A stretch of 64,000 bases of DNA from Neurospora tetraspora (lineage: Eukaryota; Ascomycota; Sordariomycetes; Sordariales; Sordariaceae): the NCBI RefSeq assembly GCF_033439725.1, contig NW_026944383.1, positions 8,060,001 through 8,124,000 on the forward strand. The letters run 5' to 3'. Below the pieces are notes generated by a model that worked only from the letters and a program-made list of their open reading frames with translations, made no database searches and was not told the origin of the DNA. The first letter of the stretch is position 1. Every line of letters starts with the position of its first letter. This document shows, one piece after another, positions 25,437 through 36,258 of the stretch. Both the position numbers and the translations under genes were made by a program.

Positions 25437-25537
25437 GACAGTTTGCGATCATACTTTAGGCTACCTTTCAAAGCCGGTGAAAGTATACAGGGAGTAAGAA
25501 GAAAGTTCTGGTCGATGTGATAGCTTCGACTAAGGAG
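25437..25537 (+). pseudogene. Exon-like relic, right copy of an inverted pair
   Basis: On the plus strand this copy begins DSLRSYF and shares KAGESIQGVR with the left copy, then shifts frame and meets a stop (a TGA within the cgatgtgatag block). Similarity to the left copy ends just past cttcgactaag. It is therefore a degraded copy in opposite orientation, about 0.93 kb away. Confidence 0.5.
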
Positions 25538-27111
25538 GTGAGTCTGCTTCATTGCCTCGTTCAACTGTGATTCATATGATGGAGATGAGGGCAGGGTCCG
25601 GACTCCGATGTTTCCTAGAGTTGTCTTCCTACCTGGAATGACGGTATCGTTGACACCGATTGCAGGGCATCCCTATATCTCCTGTCACCAGTCGGCAGCA
25701 TCCGAGGAGAAGGAAGACTTGCCCTACAGCGCTGATGGAATCCAGATCACAGAAGCGTTCCGTCTCAGATAACCTTGATATCAGGTATAGTGCCTTTCTG
25801 TTCCTTTTAGGCAGTTGGACGACTTCGCCCTCGCTTTGATGATGTCTGCGACCCTTGCCCCAGATGGCCCTTTGGGAAAGTTGAGTGATGTGGGAGTCTT
25901 TCCTCGCGAGGCGACTTGCTTCTAGAGACATTTGGAGGAGACCTCTTCGACTGTGGGAAGATGATTAACGATGGAAGAGGCTATGAGGATCGGCCAGTCT
26001 GTCTTCCTCGACGTGATTGCGGCAAAAAGCTGCGAGCTATGCTTGACACCAATTTGTGCGATGTCTTACCTTCGCTTCTTCGAGCTCTAACAGTAATGGC
26101 AGGGTCTTGGAATCCTGAACAATCGGGGGTTCAAACCATTCTGCGTCCTGTTCATTCTCGTTGTCTAGAACCCAAACAAATTATTAATACAAACCGACGA
26201 CTGAGAATCCCATTGTCACTGTAACCTTCTCCCCCCCCACGTTGACAGGCCCCAAGCGTACAGTCGATCCGGATATTGTACGGATGCGCAAAGTCATAAA
26301 GCGACATTGAAATGCGACAAAGCTAGGTAAATCCCGTATTCATCTTACCACTTGCAGCGCAATGCAACGCTGACTTATACGCAGCAAAGACTGTCGATAA
26401 GATATTTTGCGCTCAGCTCATGGCACCGGGCATTGGACAATTCCTCATCCAATGTACACTACTGACCATTGATAGTAGGGGAGTGCTATGGTCTCTCTGT
26501 TGATTCGCCGTAGGAGCAGTGGTTCGTCTTCCTACTGTGTATAGTCGTTAGTCTGCCACTAGCGCTCAGCGCCACCGTTGGGCGATATTTGCTTCTTTGA
26601 CGCCCCTGAGAAGATTGCGATAGTCCTCGATAGTTTAACGCATGTGACGACTTGAACACTATCTGATTTTTAGCCGCCTTGACTAGTCAGGGGCAAGATA
26701 TCAGGATCAATGTCGTTCCTGCAGCTATCGTGATGTGTCGTCGTAGTGATCAGAGTCCAGAAGGCGCCACAACAGCAAGCCTCCTCCCAAAAGCAATGGG
26801 AGGCTTGCGTTGGCGTTCTGGGGAAAGAAATGGGGGCTTGGTGGCAATTTCACTGGTTTCTTATTGCTGTATCGTGCCGGGATATCTCGCAACTGGATGC
26901 CGAGACAGTCTTGAGCCATGTATCAACTGCTGTTTGAGGTGAGTCAAGCGTTTCTTGCACACCGACCGAAACTGGAAGCCATTCCAAAGTATTGGACAGC
27001 TTATACAAACGAAATGAAAGGTCTCGTCGTTTAACGGGGGCTGATAGGGCTTGCGCAGCTGAGTTTAGACGTTTGAGGAAAGACCTGCCGAACTCCGCAC
27101 CGACAATAGTT

Positions 27112-27173
27112 CCCACACTCAAGCGCCTTGTCAGTCTTGGCGCGCTAGTTGTGTTGAGCTGGCTACAATACCG
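27112..27173. repeat. Left terminal inverted repeat of copy A
   Basis: Begins CCCACACTCAAGCGCCTTGT and ends near agctggctacaatacc. It matches the right end of copy B (inverted) over more than 200 bp and the inner ends of both copies over about 60 bp. Compared with the interior it retains many CpA sites, so RIP fades toward the edge. Confidence 0.8.
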
Positions 27174-27494
27174 ACTTTCTAACGGATTTTGATAGATTGA
27201 CTAGATTTAACCGTTTTAATTAACGAAAATTAACCGCATCGCATCGTAAATTATCGAAACCTACACCAAAAAGCTAGTATTTCAATGCTAGTATATTGCT
27301 TATCGTTTTATCTAGCGTTTATATTGTCTTTGTTGTTGTTGTGTAATATAGTGAACTTTCCTAACTCGAATTAGCGAGCCGTTGTAAATTTAATATTTTA
27401 TAACGACGAGCCTATTAAAGATATTGCTATAGGCGCTAGCGTTTACGAGCCTATAGTATATTGATATAAATATAATTTTAATATTATTAGTAAG

Positions 27495-28339
27495 TTAATA
27501 TTGCCTTCTCGAGCGTCCTAAAATTCTAGGAAGCTCCCTATATAGGCTATGGAAGTATGTTCGTAACTATAGTAACTGTTCGTAATTACTATATTATAAT
27601 TAATATTGTAAAGGAGGTTATAAAATTGTTAATATTAAAGCTATCCTTATACTTCGACGAGATTTATACCTTCTTAGCCAACGAATACAATATATATATA
27701 TCGACCGAAACCGTACGGCGCTATTTATATTAAGAGCGTTAGAAGAAAAAGAGGCTAGCGTTTAAAGCGGTATAGTAGGAGCCTAAGTTAATAATAGAGT
27801 AAATAATAAAAATATTATTATTTATTATAAAAATATTTATTTTTTACGATGAGTTTAGTATAGATTAACGGGATAGAATTTATTATATTAATTAAGTTCC
27901 CCGCGGTACTGTCGCGATAATATCGAACTATTTTAAACGTAGTAAGCGGTATTATATTCTTTTAACTATATTAGTTAACGGCGTATTCGAAATATTAATT
28001 TTTAAAGGATAAATAAATACCCTAAGGTTTATTAAATAGTTAAGAGATCGCCTCCTCCCTATAATAAATCCCTTTGCTAGTCGTAATAGTATTCTAATAA
28101 TAAATAATGCGAATTAGTATCTACGTAACAAATTCTACTATACGTATATAGGTACGGGTATATTATTCTAATATTTACTATTATACTCCCTAGAATTTAA
28201 CCCGATCGAGGCGTACTTTAGTAATTTTAAGAAGTATATAAAGCGAGTATATAATAACGAAGGTAGCAATAGGATAGCTAATAAAGATTTCCTTATTTTC
28301 CTCCGTCGAATTGCTAAAAGTATTGGGTATAAGGTATAA
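27495..28339 (+). pseudogene. Tc1/mariner-like (DDE_3) transposase relic, copy A
   Basis: In one continuous frame, ignoring RIP stops, I read a helix-turn-helix part (YFDEIYTFLANEYN then STETVRRYLY) and, at about 28170-28230, LYSLEFNPIEAYFSNFKKYI. The latter corresponds to the PPYSPxxNPIE box carrying the last acidic catalytic residue of Tc1-like DDE transposases. The frame ends RIAKSIGYKV-stop at 28339. Many in-frame TAG/TAA codons fit C-to-T changes at CAA/CAG/TGG. The transposase is clearly dead. The true start lies further left and is not recoverable by eye. Confidence 0.85.
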
Positions 28340-28525
28340 TAAATCCGTAATTACTTTAAGAACGCTAAATTAATTATAGAGGGTATTAATAATATTAATA
28401 AAGATTACCCGATTTTATATACTAGCTAGCTAGAGGAGTTTAAAAAAATTAGTAATATTATTAGGCAAGGGTAGATAGGGAGGGTAATTTAAATAGTATA
28501 AGGAGTAATATATAATTTATACTAT

Positions 28526-28700
28526 GATTCAGTACTAGAAATACTAGAAGTACTAAAAGTGTTAAAAGTATTAGAAGTGCTAAAAGTACTAGAAATACTA
28601 GAAATGCCAAATATAATACTAGTATTTATCTATATAAGAATAAAAAGAGTATATGTATTTATCTATATAAGAATAAAAAGAGTATATGAAAGTACTAGAA
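28526..28700 (+). repeat. Short tandem repeats in copy A (agtactagaa-type)
   Basis: About nine copies of a 9-10-base unit related to agtactagaa run from about 28530 to 28615, followed by two copies of a ~45-base unit (tatttatctatataagaat...). Copy B has the matching tract in reverse complement at about 34568-34690 with a different copy number. Confidence 0.75.
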
Positions 28701-30732
28701 ATATATAGAATCCTCCCTTATAATTAGAGTAGTCTACCTCTTTTATTATAATTCGTTTTGTATATTATAACCGTTAGCGGTAGTACTACCTGCTAGAGAG
28801 GCAAATACTTTCGTAATATTAAATTCGAGAGCGGTAGTATCGGTCGGTCGTATTATAAAACGTATTAGGAGTTTGATATATAATAATAATAGTTAATTAA
28901 ATTTATTAATTAGAGGGTAGAGCGTATACTATAGAAGTTATTTGCTTAAGTAATTACTAATTACTCTTATTTAAAGAAGGTTTTAATATTATTTTTTAAC
29001 GAAGTATAGAATTCTATTATAAAGCCTAATTCTATAAACTATTCGATTAATTAGTCTTTAAACGCTATAATATCTTTAATAGGACCGTTTAGTTCTTTAA
29101 ATACCTCCTATAATACAATTAAAGCCCGCGACGCCTATGCTACTACCGGGGTCCTACCGAAATAGTACTCTTAATAGAAGGTTTTAATAAATTTATTGGG
29201 GGTACAGTTGCGTAGCGGGGGCGGTAGCGGGGAAGACGGAGTTGGAGGGGATTACGGTAATTCCTCTTCATTAGCGATAAATAGCGGTATAATTAAGGGA
29301 GGTATTAGAAGTACAGTTAAGAGCGAGATAGAGGGTGCTTGTATAAATATAATAAATAAGGATAGAGGGTTACATTTAGCTGTTAAAATTTTGCGGTTAG
29401 TAGGGTAATTATAGAATGTAATAATTTAATAATTAAACGGTACGTTTCAAGCAGCGTTTAGTAGGGTTATTATAATACCTGGTATTAGTATAGTAATAGT
29501 AGAGATAGTTATAGTAGAAGAAGGAGGAGGATGCGGGAGAATTAAGTAATAAAGGTAATTATATAGAAAGTAATACATTAATCAATATAGCGGGTATAGG
29601 TATAGTTAATATAGGGGGTAATATAACGTTAGTAGCCTCTCCTCCCTTTTTAACATTATTTATAAAAAATTATTAAAAAATTCTATATTAGTATTATTAT
29701 TACTGTTATCAATATTATTAATAATATTGATATATACTGGGAATTTATCACCGCTACGTCTCCTATTATTTGAATTAATATTAATTACAGCGGTTTCTAC
29801 TATAATTAATTTTTAAATAATTAAAATAGGAGGATTTTATACGGTAGTATATTTAGCTGGAATAGCTTCTACCTATTTGCCTACATTTTTAATAGAGAGG
29901 TTATAATATATTTTATCATTATTGACGAAGTAATATGTTTAATAATTAATTCCCTTATTATGATTTTTATAATTATACTTAATATTATACTTTTATATTT
30001 AAAAGAATTTATAATACGTAGTACCGCGGGACTTACGCTCCCTGCGTTCTTTTTATTTGCGGTTTTATTCGTTAAATTTATTAATTTCCTCTAATATTAT
30101 ATTAATTATACTCTTCCTCCTTATATTAAGTTTGGGGGTAATAGACGCGTATAATAATTATAATATAGTAATTATAAAGGGATTAGTTATACTACGAGAG
30201 AGGGTAGGGGTAGAAGGTATATTAATAATAAGAATAAGTATTAATATTATAGCGGGCGGGTTAACGAAGGTAAAGGTAAAGGCGAGCGTAAAGGTATAGT
30301 ATTAAATGGTATTATTACGGATATATACCTTTATAATATTTTCGCTATTAGAATTGTAATTATTATTATTAAATTGAATAGCTATAACGGTCTTTATATA
30401 GATTATAGCTTTGTTCCTCATATTATTATTATAAATACTAATAGCATACGTAATATTATAGAGGATAATTTAGTATTTAACCTTAGTGGCGGTTGCGTTA
30501 ATAATAGTCTTTTAAGTATATTTAATTTATAGACGAAGGACTTTATTAAGTAGGGTTATCCTAAATTGCTAATTATAGATTTTGCTGTTCTTTTGTTTGA
30601 TTTCGATCTTTTAATAGTTTCCGTAGTTAGGAATAGCAAGAGGCTTGATTTTAAAGGTAATTAAATATAACCCTATAACCGTAAATTCTACCTAAATATA
30701 AGAAGGAAAATAAGTTTAGGAGGTAGCGCGAT

Positions 30733-31371
30733 TTATTTGCGGGTATACGGTTAAACTAGAATACGCGGCTAGGCTAGGGATACTACGTTTTTATCGTTAT
30801 TAAAGAAGTAGAATAATATATTAATAGCCTTCTTTTTAGGGGTAAAGCGGACTAGGAGATTAGAGAATTATTATTCCTCTTCCTCCTCCTCCTTTTCGTC
30901 GTTATCGAATTCGTTATCGAAATCGTTATTAGGGTTATTAGAAAGTTCAATAAGGGTTAACTATATAGGCAGGGAGGATAGTATAGGGGTAACCTCGGCT
31001 TCGGTCTTTAATTTTGGAGACGCTATTTTTAATTTTAGAAAGGGTTTTAGCGCAAGCGTTTTCCTTTTCCTTTTATTCTTAGGGGTAGCCTTCTTAGGAG
31101 TAGCCTTCTTTTTGGGGGCGGCTTTCTTAAGAACGGCCTTCTTAGGGGTAGCCTTCTTAGGAATAGCCTTTTTCTTAGGGGTAGCCTTCTTAAATAAATT
31201 GGCAATAGATTCCTCCCTTTTAAATTCGATAAAAGTATAATTCTTTTTTATAGGGCGGGTAGAAGTACGTATTGGTTGATTCGAACCCTAATCGTCGTCG
31301 AAGTAGACCGAAGTAACGTTAGTACGACGAGTCCGCTTCTAGTTCTTCTTCAGAATCGATTTAGGAGGCAT
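30733..31371 (-). pseudogene. Second transposon ORF relic (Lys/Pro-Ala then Glu-rich protein), copy A
   Basis: Starting at an ATG at 31371, a 213-codon frame (with RIP stops) reads MPPKSILKKN, then TSVYFDDD-like text. It continues with repeated Pro-Lys-Lys-Ala-type units, a Ser/Pro/Leu section, an acidic DNEFDNDEKEEEEEE run and a conserved end PKKKAINILFYFFNND. The same frame, start and stop occur in copy B with 204 codons. Conservation of frame and length between two RIP-mutated copies shows it once coded for protein. I recognise no family; the charge pattern resembles a nuclear or chromatin-associated protein. Confidence 0.65.
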
Positions 31372-31572
31372 TATTTTATCGCGATAGTTCAATTAATTAA
31401 TAAAATACAATTACTTTATTTACTTTGTATGATGAAAGAAGTTGTATGGCGCTTCAATTCTGTATAGAAATCGTATAAAAAGACGATATTTTACAATATA
31501 TATATGTGTTTAACCGGTTATTATAGCCAGCTTATTAAAGTCTTAGCAATTGACAAGGCGCTTAAGTGTAGG

Positions 31573-31675
31573 AAAGATACGCGATACGCTCCCCCGTGGT
31601 CAACTGCAATCCAGACCGTGGTAGATTCCACTTTGGTTCGACATTGCCGCCGAGGAGGTAGCCCAACTTCTCATC
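31573..31675. other. 103-bp non-RIPped spacer between the two inverted transposons
   Basis: GC-balanced sequence with intact CpA sites, bounded on both sides by the inner terminal repeats of copies A and B. It has no coding content I can see and no clear match to the outer flanks by eye. It is either host DNA between two independent insertions or the loop of an inverted duplication. Confidence 0.7.
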
Positions 31676-31886
31676 CCCACACTCAAGCGCCTTGTTAGTT
31701 GCTAAGACTTTGCTAAGCTGGCTACAATAACCAAGCGAGAATATACACATATATCGTAAAATATTGTCTTTTTATATGATTTCTATACAGAATTGAAGTG
31801 CTATATAACTGTTTTCATTGTATAAAGTAAATAAAGTAGTTGTATTCTATTAATTAATTCTATTAATTAATTAAACTATTGCGATA

Positions 31887-32498
31887 ATGCCTTCCAAGTC
31901 GATTTTGAAGAAGAAGTAGAAGCGGATTCGTTGCACTAGCGTTACTTCGGTCTACTTCGATGAGGATTAGGGTTCGAATTAATTAATACGTACCTCTACC
32001 CGCCCTACGAAAAAGAGTTGTACTCTTATCGAGTTTGAAGGGGAGGAATTTATCGTTAGTTTATTTAAGAAGGTTACCTTTAAGAAGAAGGTTACTCTTA
32101 AGAAGAAGGCTGCTCCTAAGAAGGCTGCTCCTAAGAAGGCCGCCCCTAAGAAGGCCGCCCCTAAGAATAAGGGGAAAGGGAAAGCGCCTATTTTAGAATT
32201 AGAGCTTTCTTTAGAACCCGAGACCCCTGTGCTCTTTTCCCCGCTTATACGGCTAGCCATTATCGAGCTCTCTAGCGACCCCGATAGCGAATTCGATAAC
32301 GACGAGGAAGAGGAGGAGGAGGAGGAGGAGGAGGAGGAGGAGGAGGAGGAATAATAATTCTCTAATCTCTTTGCCCGCTCTATTCCTAAAAAGAAGGCTA
32401 TTAATATATTATTCTACTTCTTTAACGACGACGACGAAAACGCGGTATCTTTAACCCTAACCTGGGTAGCTCTAGCCTAGCTGCGTACTTGTAAATAA
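31887..32498 (+). pseudogene. Second transposon ORF relic, copy B
   Basis: A 204-codon frame from an ATG at 31887 to TAA at 32498 reads MPSKSILKK, TSVTSVYFDED, then four to five Lys-Lys-Ala-Ala-Pro repeats (about 32083-32170), a Ser/Pro/Leu section, an uninterrupted run of about 15 glutamates (about 32305-32350) and the conserved end PKKKAINILFYFFNDDDENA. RIP-type stops interrupt it. It matches the copy A frame except for repeat-number differences. Confidence 0.65.
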
Positions 32499-32499
32499 A

Positions 32500-34560
32500 T
32501 TGCATTATTTTTTAAATTTATTTTCCTTTCTTATATTTAGGTAGAATTAACAGTTACAGGGTTATATTTTATTACCTTTAGAGTTAAACCCCCTACTATT
32601 CTTATTTGGAGGAATTATTAAGAGATTGAAGTTGAATAAAGGAATAGTAAAATATATAATTGGCGGTTTAGGATAATTTTACTTAGGAAAGTCCTCTATT
32701 TGTAAATGGGGTATACCTAAGAAACTATTATTAATATAACCGCTACTAGGGTTAGGTAATAAGTTATCCTTTATAATATTACGTATACCGTTAGCATTTA
32801 TAATAATAATAGGAGGAATAAAGTTATAATTTATATAAAAATTGTTATAGTTATTTAATTTAGTAATAATAATTATAATTTTAATCGCGAGGGTATTATA
32901 AAGGTATATATTTGTAATAGTACTATTTAGTATCATATTTTTACATTCGTTTTTACTTTTACCCTCGTCGATCCGCTCGTAGTAATATTAGCGCCCGTCC
33001 TTATTATTGGTTCGATTATTAGCGTACCCTTTATTCTTACCCCCTTTCGTAGTATAATTAATCCTTTTATAATTGCTACGTTGTAATTATTGTATGCATT
33101 TATTACCTTTAAGTTTGGTATAGGGAGGAAGAGTATAATTAATACGATATTGGAGGAGATCAATAAATTTAATAAATAAGATTACGAGTGAGAGGTACGT
33201 AGGGAATATAAATTCTACGGTATTACGTATTATAAATTCTTTTAAATATAGAAGTATAATACTAGGTATAGTTATAGGAATCATAATAAGGGAATTAATT
33301 ATTAAATATATTATTTCGTTAATAGTAGTAAAATATATTATAATTTCTTTATTAAAGACGCGGGTAAGTAGGTAGAAGCTATTACAGTTAGGTATATTAT
33401 TATACGAAATCCTTTTATTTCATTATTTAAAGGATAATTATAGTAGAGACCATTATAATTAATATTAATTCGAATAGCGGGAAACGTAGCGGTAATAGTA
33501 ATATTAGTATAGAATCTGTTAATAGTTGTTTATAAGTAATATTGAGAAAGGAGGAGAGGCTATTAGTATTCTATTTATACCCCTTATATTAGTTATATTT
33601 ATATCCGCTATATTAGTTAATATATTACCCTCTATATGGTTATTTTTATTATTTAGTTCTCCCGCCGCCTCTTTTTCTTTCTTTTATTATAGTTACTTCT
33701 ATTATTATTATACCGGTATTAGGTATTGTAGTAACCCTGTTTAGCGCAGCTTTAAATGCGCCGTTTGATTATTGGATTATTGTATTCTATAATTACTTTA
33801 TTGATTGCGATATGTTAGTTGCTAGATGTAATCTTCTTCTACCTTCGTTTATTGTATTTATACGGGTATTTTCTTTTTTATTCTTAATTGTATTTCTAAT
33901 ATTTCTATTAGTTATACTACCCTTTGTTGCTGATGAGGATGAGTTAATATAGCCGTAGTCCCTTCTAATTCTTTCTTCCCCACTACTGCCCCTACTACGT
34001 AATTATACTTTAAGTGAGTTTATTATAGAGTTTTTTAAGATTTTTTTTTGGGAGTATTGTTTTGGGAGGCCTTTGGTAGTAGTGTAGGCGTTGCGGGCTT
34101 TAATTATATTGTAGGAGGTATTTAGAGGATTAGACGGTCCTGTTAGGGATATTATAGCATTTAGAGATTAGTTAGTCGAGTAGTTTATAAAATTGAGTTT
34201 TATAATAGAGTTTTATATTTCGTTAAAGAGTGGTATTAAGACTTTCCTTGAGTAGGAGTAGTTAGTAATTGTTTAAGTAGGTAGCTTTTATGGTATGCGT
34301 TCTACTTTCTAGTTGATAGATTTAGTTAATTATTATTATTATATATTAGATTCCTAGTACGGCTTTATAGTACGATTGACTAATATTATTGCCTTTAAGC
34401 TTAGCGTTGTGAGAGTATTTACTTTTTTGGCGGGTAGTATTATTATTAGCGGTTATAGTATACGAGACGAGTTATAGTGAAAGAGGTGGATTATTTTGGT
34501 TATAAGGGGGGATTTTGTATACTTTTAGTACTTTTATATATATTTTTTATTATTATATAG
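32500..34560. other. Central part of copy B, unidentified degraded coding DNA
   Basis: This part, and its counterpart in copy A (about 28700-30700), contains further long similar stretches. In copy B, plus strand near 33130-33470, the text GRKSIINTILEEINKFNK and later LLKTR-like fragments recur in both copies in the same frame. I cannot identify a protein. A third gene of the element is possible. Confidence 0.35.
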
Positions 34561-34567
34561 ATAAATG

Positions 34568-34690
34568 CTGGTATTTTATTTGGTATTTTTGGCATTTCTA
34601 GTATTTTTGGCACTTTTAGCACCCTTTTTTATTATTATATGGATAAATGTACTTTTGGTATTTTTGGTATTTTTGGTATTTTTGGTACTA
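34568..34690. repeat. Short tandem repeats in copy B (tttttggta-type)
   Basis: Units of about 9 bases (ggtatttttggtatttttgg) are repeated roughly ten times. This is the reverse-complement counterpart of the copy A tract at 28526-28700. Confidence 0.7.
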
Positions 34691-34876
34691 GATTATAATA
34701 TAAATTATATATCATTCCCTATATTATTTAGTTACCTTCCTTATTTACTTTCGCTTAGGAATATTACTAGTTTTTTTGAACATTTTTAGTTAGTTAGTAT
34801 ATAGAATCGTATAGTTTTTATTAATATTATTAATACCTTCTATAATTAATTTGGCGTTTTTGAAGTAGTTATAGAT

Positions 34877-35860
34877 TTATTGTATTTTGTGCCTAATATT
34901 TTTAGTAGTTCGATAGAGGAAGATAGGGAAGTTTTTGTTAGCTATCCTATCGCTACTTTTGTTGTTATATACCTTCTTTATATGCTTTTTGAAATTGTTA
35001 AAGTACGCTTCGATTAGGTTGAATTTTAGGGAGTATAGCGGTAAATATTAGAGTAATATACCCGTACTTGTATACGTATAGTAGAATTTATTATATAGAT
35101 ATTAATTCGCGTTATTTATTATTAGAATATTGTTGCGATTAGGAAATGGATTTATTATAGGGAGGAGGCTGTGATGGCATTTGTGGGATGCATCTGTCAT
35201 TACAACTATATAAGACCACTTGAGCGACCGAATTGCCAGCTTCGGTTACTTGTACCCTTTTGCGGGGACACGGGCTGGTTAGTATAGTGGTCTGCCACCA
35301 CCGTGACAGAGGCAATCTTTTAATTATTTGATAAACTTTAGGGTACTTGTTTGTCTTTTAAATATTAGTATTTCGACTACGCTGTTAACTAATATAATTA
35401 GGAGAATATAATACCGTTTATTGCGTTTAAAGCGGTTCAATATTATTGCGATAGTATTACGGGGAATTTAGTTAGTATAATAAATTCTATTGTATCGGTT
35501 TATATTAGATTTATTGTAAAAAATCAATATTTTTATAGTAAATAACGATATTTTTATTATTTACTTTGCTATTAGTTAGGGCTTTTGTTGTGTCGTTTTG
35601 AATATTAGTTTCTTTTTCTTTTAGTATTCTTAATATAGATAGCGCTGTACGGTTTCGGTCGATACGTATACGTTGTATTCGTTGGCTAAGAAGGTATAGA
35701 TTTCGTTGAAGTATAGGGATGGTTTTAATATTAATAGTTTTATGATTTCCTTTATGATGTTAGTTATAGTATAGTAATTACGAACGGTTGCTATAGTTAC
35801 GAATATATTTCTATAGCCTATATAAGAAGCTTCCTAGAATTTTAAAACGTTCAAGAAGGT
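34877..35860 (-). pseudogene. Tc1/mariner-like transposase relic, copy B
   Basis: On the minus strand the end of the frame reads FLYRTTKNIRHKIQ-stop at 34877, matching the copy A C-terminus. Upstream on the minus strand the same helix-turn-helix and NPIE-box regions occur. The gene is also broken by a short insertion at 35169-35309. Confidence 0.8.
35169..35309. mobile_element. ~141-bp unmutated insertion in copy B with a tRNA-like segment
   Basis: A comparison with copy A shows extra DNA between gggaggagg and caatcttttaatt. The insert is GC-balanced and not RIP-mutated. Its ends are imperfect inverted repeats (ctgtgatgg / ctgtcacgg) and it is flanked by a possible 3-bp duplication AGG (35166-35168, 35310-35312). 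Near its right end is GGTTAGTATAGTGGTCTGC, which resembles the D-arm/A-box of a eukaryotic tRNA (Asp-like), but I see no complete cloverleaf. Confidence 0.6.
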
Positions 35861-36258
35861 AGTACTAGTTTATTAATAATGTTGAAGTTGTGTTTATATC
35901 GATATATTGTACGTTTGTAAACGCTAGCGGTTATAGCGATATTTTTAATAGGTTCGTCGTTATAGAGTATTAAATTCACGACGGCTCGCTGGTTCGAGTT
36001 GGGAAAGTTTACTATATTGTATTGGCTATAATAATAGTAAAGATAAAAGAAACGCTAGATAAAACGATGGGTAATGTGCTAGCATTGAAATGCCAGCTTT
36101 TTGGTGTAGATTTCAATAGTTTACGATGCGATGCGGTTGATTTGTGTTGATTAAAACGGTTAAATTTGGTCAATCTGTCAAAATCCGTTGGAAAGTCGGT
36201 GTTGTGGCCAGTTTAATACAATTAGCGCGCTAAGACTGACAAGGCGTTTGAGTGTGGG

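Larger units (their letters stand above)
24244..27111. other. Intergenic region left of the transposon island
   Basis: Apart from the two inverted relics listed separately (24411-24511 and 25437-25537), I see no gene. Composition is GC-balanced to about 27180. Open frames at 25916-26224 (+), 26679-26942 (+) and 26850-27122 (-) have no recognisable domains, and I leave them out. Confidence 0.45.
27112..31572 (+). mobile_element. RIP-mutated TIR DNA transposon, copy A (Tc1/mariner-like, 4.46 kb)
   Basis: The ends are inverted copies of a ~60-bp terminal repeat that starts cccacactcaagcgccttgt and continues to a shared agctggcta(c/t)aata block. The interior is extremely TpA-rich and full of stops, the signature of RIP. 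It carries a transposase relic near the left end on the plus strand and a second reading frame on the minus strand near the right end, so the two genes converge. Copy B lies inverted 103 bp to the right. I could not settle a target-site duplication. At 4.46 kb it is much longer than usual for Tc1/mariner elements (mostly 1.3-2.4 kb). Confidence 0.85.
31676..36258 (-). mobile_element. RIP-mutated TIR DNA transposon, copy B (inverted, 4.58 kb)
   Basis: Same element as copy A in reverse orientation. Its left end (cccacactcaagcgccttgt at 31676) and right end (acaaggcgtttgagtgtggg, ending 36258) are inverted repeats, and the right end matches copy A's left end over more than 200 bp. Length without a ~141-bp internal insertion is about 4442 bp, close to copy A's 4461 bp. 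Mutations differ from copy A, as expected of RIP acting independently on two copies. Confidence 0.85.

Noticed and set aside
26100-26160. ggttcaaacc box resembling a tRNA T-arm
   Set aside because: No matching A-box or acceptor stem upstream, and no cloverleaf can be drawn.
26850-27122. 90-codon minus-strand frame abutting copy A
   Set aside because: It reads somewhat protein-like but has no recognisable domain or splice context and runs into the transposon end.
30057-30299. Open frame in copy A with Ile/Leu-rich text
   Set aside because: Composition is driven by RIP (TpA-rich DNA translates to Ile/Leu/Tyr). On its own it is not evidence of a membrane protein.
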